Assembly: GCA_013368325.1 (NCBI GenBank)
Contig: JAACJK010000115.1
Span: 124,001 to 188,000 of the forward strand
Reading direction: 5' to 3'
DNA: 64,000 nt
From: Ephemerocybe angulata
Lineage: Eukaryota > Basidiomycota > Agaricomycetes > Agaricales > Psathyrellaceae
The notes below the pieces were generated by a model. It worked only from the letters and a program-made list of their open reading frames with translations. It ran no database searches and was not told the origin of the DNA. The translations under genes were made by a program, and so were the position numbers. Below are positions 54,928 through 64,000 of this stretch, one piece after another. The first letter of the stretch is position 1, and the number at the start of each line of letters is the position of its first letter.

Positions 54928-56364
54928 TCACTCCGATTCGTTGCCATCAACCTCATACCTCGCCTCATGCATCCTGTTCTTAGCCTCCTCCAATCTGTCC
55001 TGGCAAAAACCCAGTTCGCGCTCCGCATGGTCCAACCTCTTTTTTTCCCACTTCCCATCGACCACCTGCGCTCGGGCATAGGAGACCCTCTTTCTCGCGT
55101 TCCTCACGTCCTTCTGAAGTTGGTCAAGGGGGTCGCGACTTCCAAAGCCAGCGACTGGAGCGGTCGCCGATCTGGTGTAACGGCTAGGTCCAGCGCTGGC
55201 GCTGGGTCCAGGCATAGCCGAGGTCGCTCGTGGTGGGTAGGCGTGAGCGATGGGAGCTGTGGCTATCATCCGTCCCTTTCCTTTGAAACTCTGCATCGGA
55301 GGGGGAGCTTCAGGTTCGTCGGCGCCGAAGGTGACGCGACCGGAGGCGGAAGGGTAGACGAGAGTGAAGTCTTGCTCTTGGTGTTGCTCGAAGTCTTCGT
55401 GAGCCCGTCCCTCAAAAGGGGTCGGTGCACGATTGAGGGCGGAGGGTCGCATGGGCATTGTAATAGCCTCCTCGAGGTCTTCGAGCTTCACGGCGACTTC
55501 CTCCAGTTTGGAGGCAGGCATGTCGCTCCTGTGGGTCCCGGCATGTCTCCTCCTGCGAGGCGTCACCTGCGGTTCCGCAGGGTGAATAACGACTGGCCTG
55601 GGAACCTCTTCCCTCTGGAGGGTAACCCCGTTGTGCTGGATGTTGCCATCATTTTGGATAGCGGGGACGGGGACAGGGACGGGGGCATTGGTACGTTCTC
55701 CGGTAGCACCTTGGTAGATGACCCAGTGGCGATGAAGGGAGTTGAAGAGGGCTTTGCTTTGTCGGTTGGTGAAGTCCAGGCCTCGAGATATCCCCGTCCT
55801 AACCAGCACAATCAATGCGCACAACAAGCCCCAGAGGTACCCAATGAACTTCGCCCCAATGTCAAGGCAGTACTGAAGATCTTCCTGATTGAACTTGGTC
55901 GAAGGGGGGACGGTACGGACAGCTGGGTGCTCGTTGGTGACGGTCGGCATGGCTGCGACACCCTCCTCCTCATCGGTGGAGGAGCCGAAACCAGAGTCCG
56001 TTTCATCAGCACCGTCGGAGGTGGGCTCAGTAAGCCTATGGCCGCGGTCGTTGGAGGACCTTGGATAGTTGGAGCCAAGCTCGCGGATATTGCGGAGGGT
56101 GACTTCGAGGGCGTAAGCCCTGTTGAAGTAGTGGGCATTGTTCTTGACTAGGTTCGTCAGGTAGGTCCTGTCGATGTCGGAGTAGTGACCCTTGGCAAGG
56201 AGCCGGGCCAAGGTGTCCATGATGAGCTTGGTCTTCTTCGCGTCTTGGGGAGCCTGGACGCGTTGGGCATCCTCAATGGGGGCAGGGATGCCATGGAGAG
56301 GGGCGTGGTCCGAGTCGTAGATACTCGACGCGTCGTTGGAGTGGGCTGCGTGTTCGAGGGACAT
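54928..56364 (-). CDS. Array gene, type I copy a: membrane/helical protein of unknown function
   Basis: 478 aa in one uninterrupted frame; start MSLEHAAHSNDASS. I recognise no named family. Residues about 45-100 form a helical domain with SDIDRTYLTNLVKNNAHYFN and ALEVTLRNIRELGSNYPRS, resembling the CUE-like N-terminal region of fungal RNF216-type proteins in spacing. One hydrophobic segment at about 165-190 (IGAKFIGYLWGLLCALIVLV) is a likely membrane anchor. A long Pro/Ser/Ala-rich region follows, with ASKLEEVAVKLEDLEEAITM embedded. The C-terminus is a helical hairpin (LQKDVRNARKRVSYARAQVV ... KRLDHAERELGFCQDRLEEA). A TATA-like TTTATATGAG lies 100 bp upstream. It is the leftmost of four tandem relatives. 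Its antisense strand has a long shadow frame, which I reject. Confidence 0.72.
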   Translation of the reverse strand: MSLEHAAHSNDASSIYDSDHAPLHGIPAPIEDAQRVQAPQDAKKTKLIMDTLARLLAKGHYSDIDRTYLTNLVKNNAHYFNRAYALEVTLRNIRELGSNYPRSSNDRGHRLTEPTSDGADETDSGFGSSTDEEEGVAAMPTVTNEHPAVRTVPPSTKFNQEDLQYCLDIGAKFIGYLWGLLCALIVLVRTGISRGLDFTNRQSKALFNSLHRHWVIYQGATGERTNAPVPVPVPAIQNDGNIQHNGVTLQREEVPRPVVIHPAEPQVTPRRRRHAGTHRSDMPASKLEEVAVKLEDLEEAITMPMRPSALNRAPTPFEGRAHEDFEQHQEQDFTLVYPSASGRVTFGADEPEAPPPMQSFKGKGRMIATAPIAHAYPPRATSAMPGPSASAGPSRYTRSATAPVAGFGSRDPLDQLQKDVRNARKRVSYARAQVVDGKWEKKRLDHAERELGFCQDRLEEAKNRMHEARYEVDGNESE

Positions 56365-56489
56365 GATAGGGTGAGATTCGGAGAAGGATATTCGAGCTGG
56401 AGTGTCTCGGGGCTGAGGCTGGAGGTACGAATGTTGGAGAGAAAGAGGAGGAGGGCCATTGGGCTTTTATATGAGTCGCAGAAGCGGTC

Positions 56490-56760
56490 CCGTGAATGTT
56501 GAACGTAGAGGTCACGATGTATAAGAACTACCAGAGGCTACAATTCCTACCAGACCTTACAATCCCGTCTTTCTCGGAGTCCAAGCTGTGTTTGACAGCG
56601 CGTTTCAAAACTCCTTTCGGCAGAGGTTTTTGGGTGCAATTTTGAGCTTGGAAGTTGGCAGTGCTCGCGACTGTCGACAAGATCAAAAGCGACAAGCCTT
56701 ATTTCGTGACAGCATGTGAACCGAAACGCGCTGGCGCCTAATGTTGAATCTCGATGCATA
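56490..56760 (-). promoter_or_regulatory. Duplicated upstream block, copy 1
   Basis: Upstream of type I copy a. Shares ACCAGAGGCTAC, TCTTTCTCGGAGTCCAAG, GAGGTTTTTGGGTG and TGTTGAATCTCGATGCATA with 59471-59770 and, more weakly, with 61735-61900. Confidence 0.7.
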
Positions 56761-57174
56761 ATGTGTAGATCTCGGCAAGAGACCGTAGCGATCCCCAGCC
56801 TTATGCCAGACAGACAGGTCAGACTCGGCAAAGGTGCTGCAAGAATTACCACTTGTGTTGATGCAAGACTTGTTGAAGCGGCGTCTCTGTTTGGCGACAC
56901 AACGACATATGCTCTTGGTGCGCCTCTGCGCTTCATATCAGTAACAGCAGCATTGACATAGCAGCAGAAGCGCCATGCGACGGGATGATGGGTCGTACTT
57001 ACTACGCTCACATATACAGTTAGTATCCAGGTTGGCACCGATACTACACGAAGTAAATATGAACGAGGTCGGACAAAGACGCCGACCCTTGGCCAACCCA
57101 ATTGTATGTAAATCCGATACACGTTCAATGCATTCCGTTCCCCCTTAAGAAACCACCTTTTCGTCTCATTCAAC

Positions 57175-57489
57175 TCAATTCGGCCCCATCGCCTTGGCCC
57201 GTGCTCTCATGCTGGTCCAGTGTCTGAGGTCACGCTGCCTTTCCACAACCACAGCTTGATCGCATTTCCCTTCCTTCACCCAATCCTCCGCTTCTTTCAG
57301 CTTAACCCTCGCTCTGACGACCTCCTTCCTTATCTCTGCCAACTTGAGTCGTGGTTCCTGGCTGGGACCACCGCCTGAAGCAGCGTGCTCTAGAGCTGAT
57401 CCTGCTTGCGCTGCATGGGTGTAATCGACAGTCCAATTATTTGTACTGTAAGGGACTGTATGGAGGGAACCAGATCTGGACCGTGACAC
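57175..57489 (-). pseudogene. Array gene, type II truncated copy
   Basis: 104 aa that correspond only to the C-terminal end of the full type II gene at 60205. Shared words: EPRLKLAEIRKEVVRARVKL against EPQLNLAEIKKEIVKARNNL, then VKEGK, ERQRDLRHWTSMRARAKAMG against DRQRTLVKWTTMRERAKVMA. The N-terminal domain, membrane segment and linker are absent upstream; the region 57490-58041 has none of them. It may be a relic left when the two-gene unit was duplicated, or a small helical protein in its own right. Confidence 0.65.
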
Positions 57490-58041
57490 TTTGATAGTAA
57501 GAGGCTCACTGATAAGGAGATGGATATTTGCGAATGTGAATACACACTGTCATAATAAGGGTTACACTATTGAAACGAAGGGTGGCGTGGTCTACAACAA
57601 GAAGAACAAGCTGCAAGGTACCGCGACGATGAGCTGCACACAAGAGAAACAACATGATGGTACTGGATCATGGATGAAGAAAACGAAAAGTCGAGAAAGT
57701 CGAGGCGCATCGAAATTGCGCCGAAAGCTGACTAATCTAAGAAGCTACCGCAAAACACTGACAGCCCCAAACATCTCCGACACGCACGAACCCATTCATG
57801 ATCAACCCAAACTCTTCTCTACTCCGGCGCCTATTCCCTGCCCTGAACCTCTCTACTCTCTCTCTCCTCTGAGGATCCACCCCACTCCAACGGGATTACG
57901 GTCCAAATATTTTCTTAAGCAGTTATACTAAACACAAAAACAGGGCATACAGATTGCATACAGAACTTATGAAGATCCTAGACAATACTTACCTCGAAGA
58001 CACATTAATTCCAGGTGTCGCAGGCATTCGCAATATCGAAT
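57490..58041. other. Spacer inside the array
   Basis: Lacks the sequence expected for the 5' part of a type II gene. A plus-strand frame (57491-57931) has no recognisable motif and is not called. Confidence 0.5.
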
Positions 58042-59340
58042 TCACTCCGAATTGTCATCGGCCTCAACCTTTGGCCCACGCAGCCTGATTCTGGCCTTCT
58101 CCAACCTCTCTTCGCAAGAGGCGAGATCGCACTCCGCAAGTTGCAGCTTCTCCAGGGACCCCTTCCCAACATTCCACCGCCCTCTCGCATAAGCACGCCT
58201 CACCTTCGCCTTCTTCACCTCCGTCTCCGCGTTATTCACATCTTCCTGAAGCTGGATGAGACGGTCGTGGGATTGTTCAAGGTCGGTGACACGGCTCGGG
58301 CCAGCGCTGGCACTGGGTATAGTAGGCAGAGCCGACGTCGCTCGTGGTCGGCCAGTGTAAGCCATGGGAACTGTTGCCGACTGCTCCCCCTGTGCGTTGG
58401 GGCTGCGCCTGGGAGGAGGACCTTCGAAATCTTCGGCCTTGAAGGTGACATGGCCAGAGGCGGAAAGGATGACGAGCGTGAAGTCCTGCTCTTGGTACTG
58501 CTCGCAGTCTTCGCGATTCGGGGGAGGGGTCGTCGCGCGATCAAGGGCAAATGGTGCCATCGGTGTAGCCTCCCAGAGGTTTTCGAGCTTCACGGCGACT
58601 TCCTCCAGCTTGGCGGCAGGGATGGCGCTCCTGTGGGAGACGGGTCGCCTCCTTCGAAGTGTCGCCTGCGGATCCGCAGCGTGAATAACGACTGGCCTGG
58701 GATCCTCTTCCCTCTGAAGGGCACCCTCCCTGCGATGCGCGCCGTCTTCGGACCTGATCGGCGGAGGGTTGGTGGCAGAAGGTTCTGCGGCACCTTCAAG
58801 GTAGACGACCCATTTGCGATGGAGGGAGTTGAAGAGGGAACAACCTCCTCGATAGGTGATGTCCATGTATTGGATGGGCGTCGTCCTGACAGTCAATACG
58901 CACAGCCATCCCCAGAGGGACCCAATGACCTTTGCTCCAATGCTAATGCAGTATTGAAGATCTTCCTGGAAGGTCGAGGCATGGATGCTACTGTCTGAAT
59001 CGGCTGGGTACTCGGTCGTAATTCTCGGTTTGGCTGCGGCACCCGCCGCTTCATCGGTGGGGGGGCCGGAGCGAGAGTCCGTTTCACCAGGACCGTCGGA
59101 GTTGGGGTCGGGAGACGCTTGGCCGGAGGACCTTGGGTATGTAGTAAGGCATGACTTGTCAATATCGGAGTGATGACGCTTGGCAAGCTCGGTCAAGATA
59201 TAAATGGTGAACTTCCTGAATTCGTTCTTGTCTCGACGAAGCTGAACGCGTTGAGCATCGTCAATGTGAGCTGGGATGCCGTGGAGAGTGGCGTGGTCCG
59301 CCGACGCGTCGCTGGAGTGTGCTGCGTGTTCGAAGGACAT
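58042..59340 (-). CDS. Array gene, type I copy b with shortened N-terminal domain
   Basis: 432 aa from MSFEHAAHSSDASAD, the position homologous to copy a's start; the frame is open 54 codons further but that stretch matches copy a's untranslated leader. Compared with copy a, about 28 residues are missing from the N-terminal domain: SDIDKSCLTT runs straight into YPRSSGQ. The membrane segment is retained but weaker (IGAKVIGSLWGWLCVLTV). The linker keeps AAKLEEVAVKLENLWEATPM, and the helical C-terminus (LQEDVNNAETEVKKAKVRRA ... CDLASCEERLEKARIRL) is intact and a little longer. No stop or frameshift is seen. Function unknown. Confidence 0.7.
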   Translation of the reverse strand: MSFEHAAHSSDASADHATLHGIPAHIDDAQRVQLRRDKNEFRKFTIYILTELAKRHHSDIDKSCLTTYPRSSGQASPDPNSDGPGETDSRSGPPTDEAAGAAAKPRITTEYPADSDSSIHASTFQEDLQYCISIGAKVIGSLWGWLCVLTVRTTPIQYMDITYRGGCSLFNSLHRKWVVYLEGAAEPSATNPPPIRSEDGAHRREGALQREEDPRPVVIHAADPQATLRRRRPVSHRSAIPAAKLEEVAVKLENLWEATPMAPFALDRATTPPPNREDCEQYQEQDFTLVILSASGHVTFKAEDFEGPPPRRSPNAQGEQSATVPMAYTGRPRATSALPTIPSASAGPSRVTDLEQSHDRLIQLQEDVNNAETEVKKAKVRRAYARGRWNVGKGSLEKLQLAECDLASCEERLEKARIRLRGPKVEADDNSE

Positions 59341-60204
59341 TATGGGTGGTAATGATCTAAGGATATTTGAGCTGTAGCAGTGTCTCGGGGCTGAGGCTGG
59401 AGGTACAAATGTTGGGGAGAAAGAGGAGGAGTGACATTGGGATTTTATACGAGTCGCAGTATCGGTCACATGAATGTTGAACGTACAAGTCACGATGTAC
59501 AAGAACTACCAGAGGCTACCATTTTTACCAGACCTACCATGCCGTCTTTCTCGGAGTCCAAGTTGTGTTTGATAGCCCATGTCAAAACTCCTTTTTGGGA
59601 GAGGTTTTTGGGTGTAATTTTGATGGCCCTGCTGTATCGTCAACTATCGTACCGGGAGCTTGGCAGTGCCGCAGTGCTCGCGACAAGATCAAAAACGACA
59701 GGCCATATTTCGTGACAGCATGTGAACCGAAAGGCGCTGGCGCTTATGTTGAATCTCGATGCATATGTATAAATCTCGGCACGTCTCATAGAGACAGTAG
59801 CGACATCCGAGTCCAGCTTCGAAGTACGAAGCAACGGCTAGATAGACAGGTCAGACTCGCCAAAGGGGCTGCAAGGATTGGTCGCCCATAGAATGACGGA
59901 ATGTTTCAAGCGACGTCTCTGTTTTGCAACACAACAATGTACACTCTCGCTACGCTCCGCTGACTGTGTGTACGCCACTGCGCTTCGTATCAGTCACAAC
60001 AGCATAGCCAACTTGTCGCGAACATGCGCAATGGACGGTGTGATGGGCCGTAATGTCAAATATACAGTCAGTATCCAGGTTGGCGCAAATATAAAACAAT
60101 TCGGACAAAGACGCCAACCTAATTGTATGTAAAACCGGTACACGTTCTACAATCAGTTCCCTTAGCCCCTTAGGAAGTCACCCTGACTCTCCTTCTCATT
60201 CAAC
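59341..60204. other. Spacer inside the array with duplicated promoter block
   Basis: Holds the leader and promoter of type I copy b and the 3' flank of type II. The block at 59471-59770 is listed separately. No gene is supported. Confidence 0.55.
59471..59770 (-). promoter_or_regulatory. Duplicated upstream block, copy 2
   Basis: Upstream of type I copy b; closely similar to 56490-56760, including GTCTTTCTCGGAGTCCAAG, GAGAGGTTTTTGGGTG and TGTTGAATCTCGATGCATA. The TATA-like TTTTATACGAG lies at about 59442-59452. Confidence 0.7.
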
Positions 60205-61557
60205 TTAATTCAGCGCCATCACCTTGGCCCGTTCCCTCATGGTGGTCCACTTGACGAGTGTACGCTGCCGATCCGCAACCATATATGCATTCCATTTAGG
60301 ATTCCCTTCCTTCACCCGATCCATCGCGTACTTGAGATTATTCCTCGCTTTGACGATCTCCTTCTTTATCTCCGCCAAATTGAGTTGCGGTTCCTGGTTG
60401 GTGTCGGTGACAGGAGCAGTTGCTGATCGCGGTCCTCGACTGGGACCGGCACCGCGTTCTGGAGTAGCTGAGGTCGTGTGTGCTCGATAGGTGCGATCGA
60501 CGGGGGCGGTGGGCCAATTCACCCTCGGCTCCAGGGTGTCAACTCCATCGTTTGTGGTAGCTGGGGCTTCCGGAACTTCAGAGCGCGATATGAGTGCATC
60601 GTCGAACCCTTCCCCTGCGCCTCTCCAGGGTGGGTGCTCTTGATTATCGTCGAGGAAGGAGGGTAGTCGTTCGAGTGGAAGTGTAAGGGGTGGGATCGTT
60701 TGATCCTGCTCGATCTTCACCGTGACCGTCTCCAACCCAGCCGGAGGGCCGTCGTTCCTCTCGACCGCAGGCGCCTCCGTAACCAGAGAGCGTGCGGAGG
60801 GTTGAGGTATGGCTCCTGCCTCCACGCCTCCCTGATCCTTGACATCGTCGAGCTCAGGACGATTGTTGACCTCGCTTTCGGTGGACGGGATCGTATTGGA
60901 AATGGGGAAGGACTTTTCTGACGTTAAGATGGGGAGTACTGTGGCGTAGACGTAGGCGATGCCTCTATAGATTGCCTTGAAGATCAGAGCGAGGATGCAC
61001 AGCAGACTCCAGAGATATCCGATACCCGCCAGTGTCGACGTGAAGGCAACTTTGAGATGGTATATAAGGAATGCGATCCATTCTTGGGCGGATTGGAGGC
61101 GGCTACGAGGCGACGTTTCGCGGTTTGGTGGGCTCATGGTCGGCGCGATGACCTTCGTTTCCTCGTTAGATGAAACCAAAGGGGTGTCCTTTTCTTCCAT
61201 GCCGCCTTCGTGGTGGTCGACCTCCGAGTCCTTTTCCGCGCCATCATGGACAAAGGAGGGTCTTGGATAATCTGCGCCCAGCTGACGGAGGATGTGGAGG
61301 GTGATATTGACGACGAAGTCTTGGTCGTAGCGATAGTAGTGAAGCTTGACGAGCGCCTCAAGGTAAGTATCGTCGAGATCGGGAAACTCTGCTAAGACGA
61401 TGGGCGCCAAGATCTCGGTAATGTGCTTGGGTTTCGCGTCTGAAGTGGGCTGTTGTCCCAAATCGACATCCTCGGCGCGTGATTCTTCGTCGTCGTGGGC
61501 GTCCTCGTAAGTTGACGCGTCGTCTGGGATGGAGCGTTCAGTGTCGTCGAGAGCCAT
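60205..61557 (-). CDS. Array gene, type II full copy: membrane/helical protein of unknown function
   Basis: 450 aa from MALDDTERSIPDDAS; an in-frame ATG at 61647 would add 30 residues, but spacing from the TTTATGAG box (about 100 bp) and comparison with type I favour 61557. The N-terminal domain at about 45-105 reads ITEILAPIVLAEFPDLDDTY, LEALVKLHYYRYDQDFVVNI and TLHILRQLGADYPRPS, which aligns with type I and looks CUE-like (an FPD.D motif). A longer hydrophobic region (LAGIGYLWSLLCILALIFKA, then IAYVYATVLPIL) suggests one or two membrane helices. The acidic/Pro-rich linker carries PAGLETVTVKIEQDQTIPPL. The C-terminal hairpin is LAEIKKEIVKARNNLKYAMD ... VADRQRTLVKWTTMRERAKV. CUE domains bind ubiquitin; if the assignment is right this could be a membrane-tethered ubiquitin adaptor. 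That is inference. Confidence 0.7.
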   Translation of the reverse strand: MALDDTERSIPDDASTYEDAHDDEESRAEDVDLGQQPTSDAKPKHITEILAPIVLAEFPDLDDTYLEALVKLHYYRYDQDFVVNITLHILRQLGADYPRPSFVHDGAEKDSEVDHHEGGMEEKDTPLVSSNEETKVIAPTMSPPNRETSPRSRLQSAQEWIAFLIYHLKVAFTSTLAGIGYLWSLLCILALIFKAIYRGIAYVYATVLPILTSEKSFPISNTIPSTESEVNNRPELDDVKDQGGVEAGAIPQPSARSLVTEAPAVERNDGPPAGLETVTVKIEQDQTIPPLTLPLERLPSFLDDNQEHPPWRGAGEGFDDALISRSEVPEAPATTNDGVDTLEPRVNWPTAPVDRTYRAHTTSATPERGAGPSRGPRSATAPVTDTNQEPQLNLAEIKKEIVKARNNLKYAMDRVKEGNPKWNAYMVADRQRTLVKWTTMRERAKVMALN

Positions 61558-61734
61558 CGCCAATGAAGCGCAGTCAAAGTTTAACAGCGTTCGGTTGCCA
61601 GTGGGGAAAGGCTGATGAGTTCTGGGGGGATGAAGTGCCATAAACACCCCCTTTCCCTTTTATGAGTCTACGAGGAGGTTGAAAACCGAGCTCGTCTCCG
61701 CCTCGATCTCCGCCCCAGCCTGAGGTTAATGTGG

Positions 61735-61900
61735 TCACCTGGTGTTTCAAAGTCCTTCTTCGATAAAGAGGTTTTCGGGGTCACTTTGATGGCCCTGTAT
61801 CATGACCGATTCACGACATTCGATCAGAAGACGGAAGGACTAGTCATTCCAGGAAGGGCCGGCGCCTATGTTCAAATCTCGATGGAAAGGACCTGGTATT
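61735..61900 (-). promoter_or_regulatory. Duplicated upstream block, copy 3 (diverged)
   Basis: Upstream of the type II gene. Retains AAAGAGGTTTTCGGGGTCACTT, with two bases inserted or changed, plus TTTGATGGCCCTGTAT and GGCGCCTATGTT..AAATCTCGATG in the same order as in copies 1 and 2. Confidence 0.6.
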
Positions 61901-62168
61901 TTGCCCAGATTTTGCCCTTTTAAATCTCACGGAGATCATAAGGCTACTTATCTGTTGCCTATAGTATAATTTTGCCGTGCCCACAGTCTAGGTTCAAACT
62001 CGCTGGGAAGGGCATCTCAGAAGAGACGCAGAAATAAGCATATGCTTCTGGGCGGAAGTTGCCGTTTAGCGCCTCTCTATCACCTTGACAAAGGAACCCA
62101 CCCCGTTTCGTACGCGACGAGATCGCCGATGTGCCAACAGGCAGAGTATAGTAAGCTTTATGCTGGCT
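61901..62168. other. Short spacer
   Basis: Between the array and the 3' end of the F-box gene. Nothing is supported. Confidence 0.5.
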
Positions 62169-63979
62169 CTACACGGTGTTAATTATATGTACGCTGCTGA
62201 GTTTCTCAGTACTGGCCCCATGCTCCCAACCGCAGTTTCGATTGGTGCAGATGTAAGCAAGACGACCCGACAACGCGTCGTACGAAGACGTCGTGCGCAC
62301 GACATGGGCCGTTTTGGAAGTGGTATGCTGCCATCGGCGCGTCCCATCCGATGTGACAGGGGATTTCGTGGAAGTATGCAGCAAGCAGATGGCAGTCGGC
62401 ATGCTCATTCTAGGGGAACTGTAGACGACAGCTGTACTCCTCCCACCCAGGCTTGACGAAATTTGCTTGACAGAGTATCGGAAGTCTCTCGGGCGCCCAT
62501 CGTAAAGAGGAATGGGTGGGAAATCGGAGGGTGGACTGAATTTTGAGACGAGCGCCAGGGGATTCTGGCCCCAATAGGCTAACGAGAAGTTGAGCGCATA
62601 GCGGTGGACCAGAATCTGGGGAGTCGCTTCGGGGTCATGGCTGTCTGGTATGTAGACCAGGTCGAACTCGATGGAAGGCGCCGGACGGATACAGGACGAC
62701 GTTCTTTGCTCCGGGAGAACAAGATAGCTCCACAGCCTGGTGTGATCAGCTGCTGTGTAGAGATTACTAAGAGGAACCCTAAGCATGGGTTCCAAATCGT
62801 TCACCGGAAGAGTCAACGGCAATACCAGCTTCTCGAAAGGTGGCGTGCACCATACCCATATCACCGATGAGGAGCATACTATCAACCGGTCGCCTGTAGC
62901 AGTGAACTTAGTGACCTTAGTTAGCATTTTATGCCATCGTGATGACTCAACCGCGTACCTGGTATAGGGAGCCTCCAGGCGCGTTGTTAGCAAGGAGACT
63001 CAGGACGCAGGTCGCGATTAGGGAGCGACGAAAGTCCCAAATGAAAACACTGTCAGATATGTGGATATACACTCGGTCTCCGTCGATCCAGTGTCGCACA
63101 ACTTCGTCACTCATGATCGGTACACCGGGAGCGAATTCTGCGATCTTCCGCACTCGAGGATCCTCTGGTAAAGGACCTACTTGAAAAACCTGAAAACTAC
63201 GACACATCATGGGAGGATTATGCAATACAGCGCCTAGTAAGGACTCACGTCGCCTCTGTGTCTCGACTCCCATCCCTCGCTGTCGTAGACCGCACCACAT
63301 ATCTTAGACACTGGCCGTATATCACAGGTTCTGACACCTCGTCGTCGATCTGCCATCCAAACTCTTTTACAAGGAAGGGGTATAATCCCTGGGTCGTAAA
63401 GGGCTGCAATGGTCGCGCAGGTCCCAAGTCCCATATGCAAATAACTTTGCGGTGGATGGAATGGCCGGCTACACCAAACACATACCGTCCTCCTGGCACA
63501 AGGTACACGCGATGGAACGAGAACAGATAGTCAGAGGTACCAATGGCGGCTGAGAGATCGCAGTGGAGCACCACGTCCGTCGATGCATTTGCTTCTTGAA
63601 CTTGCGTCGCGTCAGTTGCGGAATCAGAGTGCGCAGCACCGAGACATCTCTCCTTCCACCTCCAAGGCTGAAGTGCGCTGCGGCGGAGATCCTGGAGATC
63701 CATAGATTCCATCGGGTAGTATGAGGGCTCGAAGATACCGTTAACTTGACATATCTTCTTGAGGGCTGCTTCCCAGACTTGTCGAATAGAACAGACCGCT
63801 CGGAGCGCCTTGCAAGTCTAATGCGCAAATCGGGAGGCGATTAGTATGATGCAGGAATCATCGGTATCTCACATACATACCTGACTCAGATGAGTTATCT
63901 CATGTGGTTCTAGCTCAGAAAGGATCTCGAGATGAAGCTCGACGGGGAGCTCGAGAAAATGAAAGTTCGCGGATGGCAT
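62169..63979 (-). CDS. F-box domain protein near right edge
   Basis: 529 aa from exons 63881-63979, 63296-63817, 62959-63189 and 62169-62906. The F-box begins at residue 10: LELPVELHLEILSELEPHEI THLSQ, then CKALRAVCSIRQVWEAALKK across intron 1. Propeller-like blocks follow (RVYLVPGGRYVFGVAGHS, ICIWDLGPARP, RHWIDGDRVYIHISDSVFIW, GDRLIVCSSSVIWVW, DALSGRLAYICTNRN), the same scheme as the F-box protein at 34307. Intron 2 (63190-63295) uses gtgcgg as donor because the nearer gtgagt at 63249 would break frame. Intron 3 can end at 62907 or nine bases earlier, both in frame. The frame continues upstream of the ATG to the window edge, so a longer N-terminus is possible. Probable SCF substrate receptor with unknown target. 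Confidence 0.83.
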
Positions 63980-64000
63980 GATGGTGGTCGGAAGCGAAGG

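Noticed and set aside
54850..56151. 433-aa plus-strand frame opposite array gene type I copy a
   Set aside because: Antisense of a coding region with biased third positions. The minus-strand frame is supported by three homologs in the window; the plus frame has only a matching shadow at 58015-58998 that follows from the same homology.
57491..57931. 146-aa plus-strand frame
   Set aside because: No recognisable motif, and it lies where the lost part of the truncated type II copy would be. Not enough evidence for a gene.
1..64000. CRISPR arrays, bacterial operons, riboswitches
   Set aside because: Spliceosomal introns throughout and fungal gene families show a eukaryotic nuclear window; none of these features is present.

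Overview
This is nuclear DNA of a filamentous basidiomycete, most likely an Agaricomycete; the order cannot be told from the sequence. Genes are dense and carry short GT-AG introns, mostly 43-86 bp. The gene content fits wood- or litter-associated fungi: a GH30 glycosidase with a CBM1, a stand-alone CBM1 protein, DUF1996 proteins, F-box, MYND and RBR families, and Tnp2 and Crypton transposons. Gene models below were built by reading each strand and joining exons that keep frame across splice sites; none has transcript support.

Left third (1-20.7 kb). A partial HMG-box regulator runs off the left edge (1-2138, -). A Dal5-type MFS transporter gene (5481-9939, -) is split by a compact LTR element (6342-8000) that has identical 245-bp LTRs and no polymerase genes. 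A GH30-CBM1 enzyme follows (10753-12415, -). Next is an apparently complete 7.85-kb Tnp2/CACTA-like DNA transposon (12838-20688) with 53-bp terminal inverted repeats, a 7-bp flanking duplication, a 1040-aa transposase and a second eight-exon gene of unknown function.

Middle (20.7-49 kb). Two long MYND-finger paralogs lie in inverted orientation about 14 kb apart (21906-24172 + and 37800-40097 -). Between and around them are an F-box stub, tRNA-Arg(ACG), an RBR-type protein without a recognisable RING1, a small secreted CBM1 protein, a 1096-aa Cnn-motif coiled-coil protein, tRNA-Ser(GCT) with a 14-nt intron, an F-box protein and a short-chain dehydrogenase. A degenerate Crypton-type tyrosine recombinase (42132-44457) and a second, complete RNF216/TRIAD3-like RBR ligase (47164-49025) follow.

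Right third (49-64 kb). Two divergent DUF1996 secreted proteins flank a secreted DUF8021-like protein. Then comes a tandem array of four related genes on the minus strand (54928-61557): two type I, one full type II and one truncated type II, each preceded by a related upstream block. Full copies combine a short N-terminal helical domain, one membrane segment, a long low-complexity region and a C-terminal helical hairpin. The window ends with another F-box protein (62169-63979).

The most interesting signal is the combination of the type I/type II array with the two RBR genes: a similar C-terminal helical module, clear in both RBR proteins and weaker in the array, suggests a locally expanding ubiquitin-related or membrane-adaptor family. 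That link is inference. The window has also been heavily reworked by transposons and segmental duplication.
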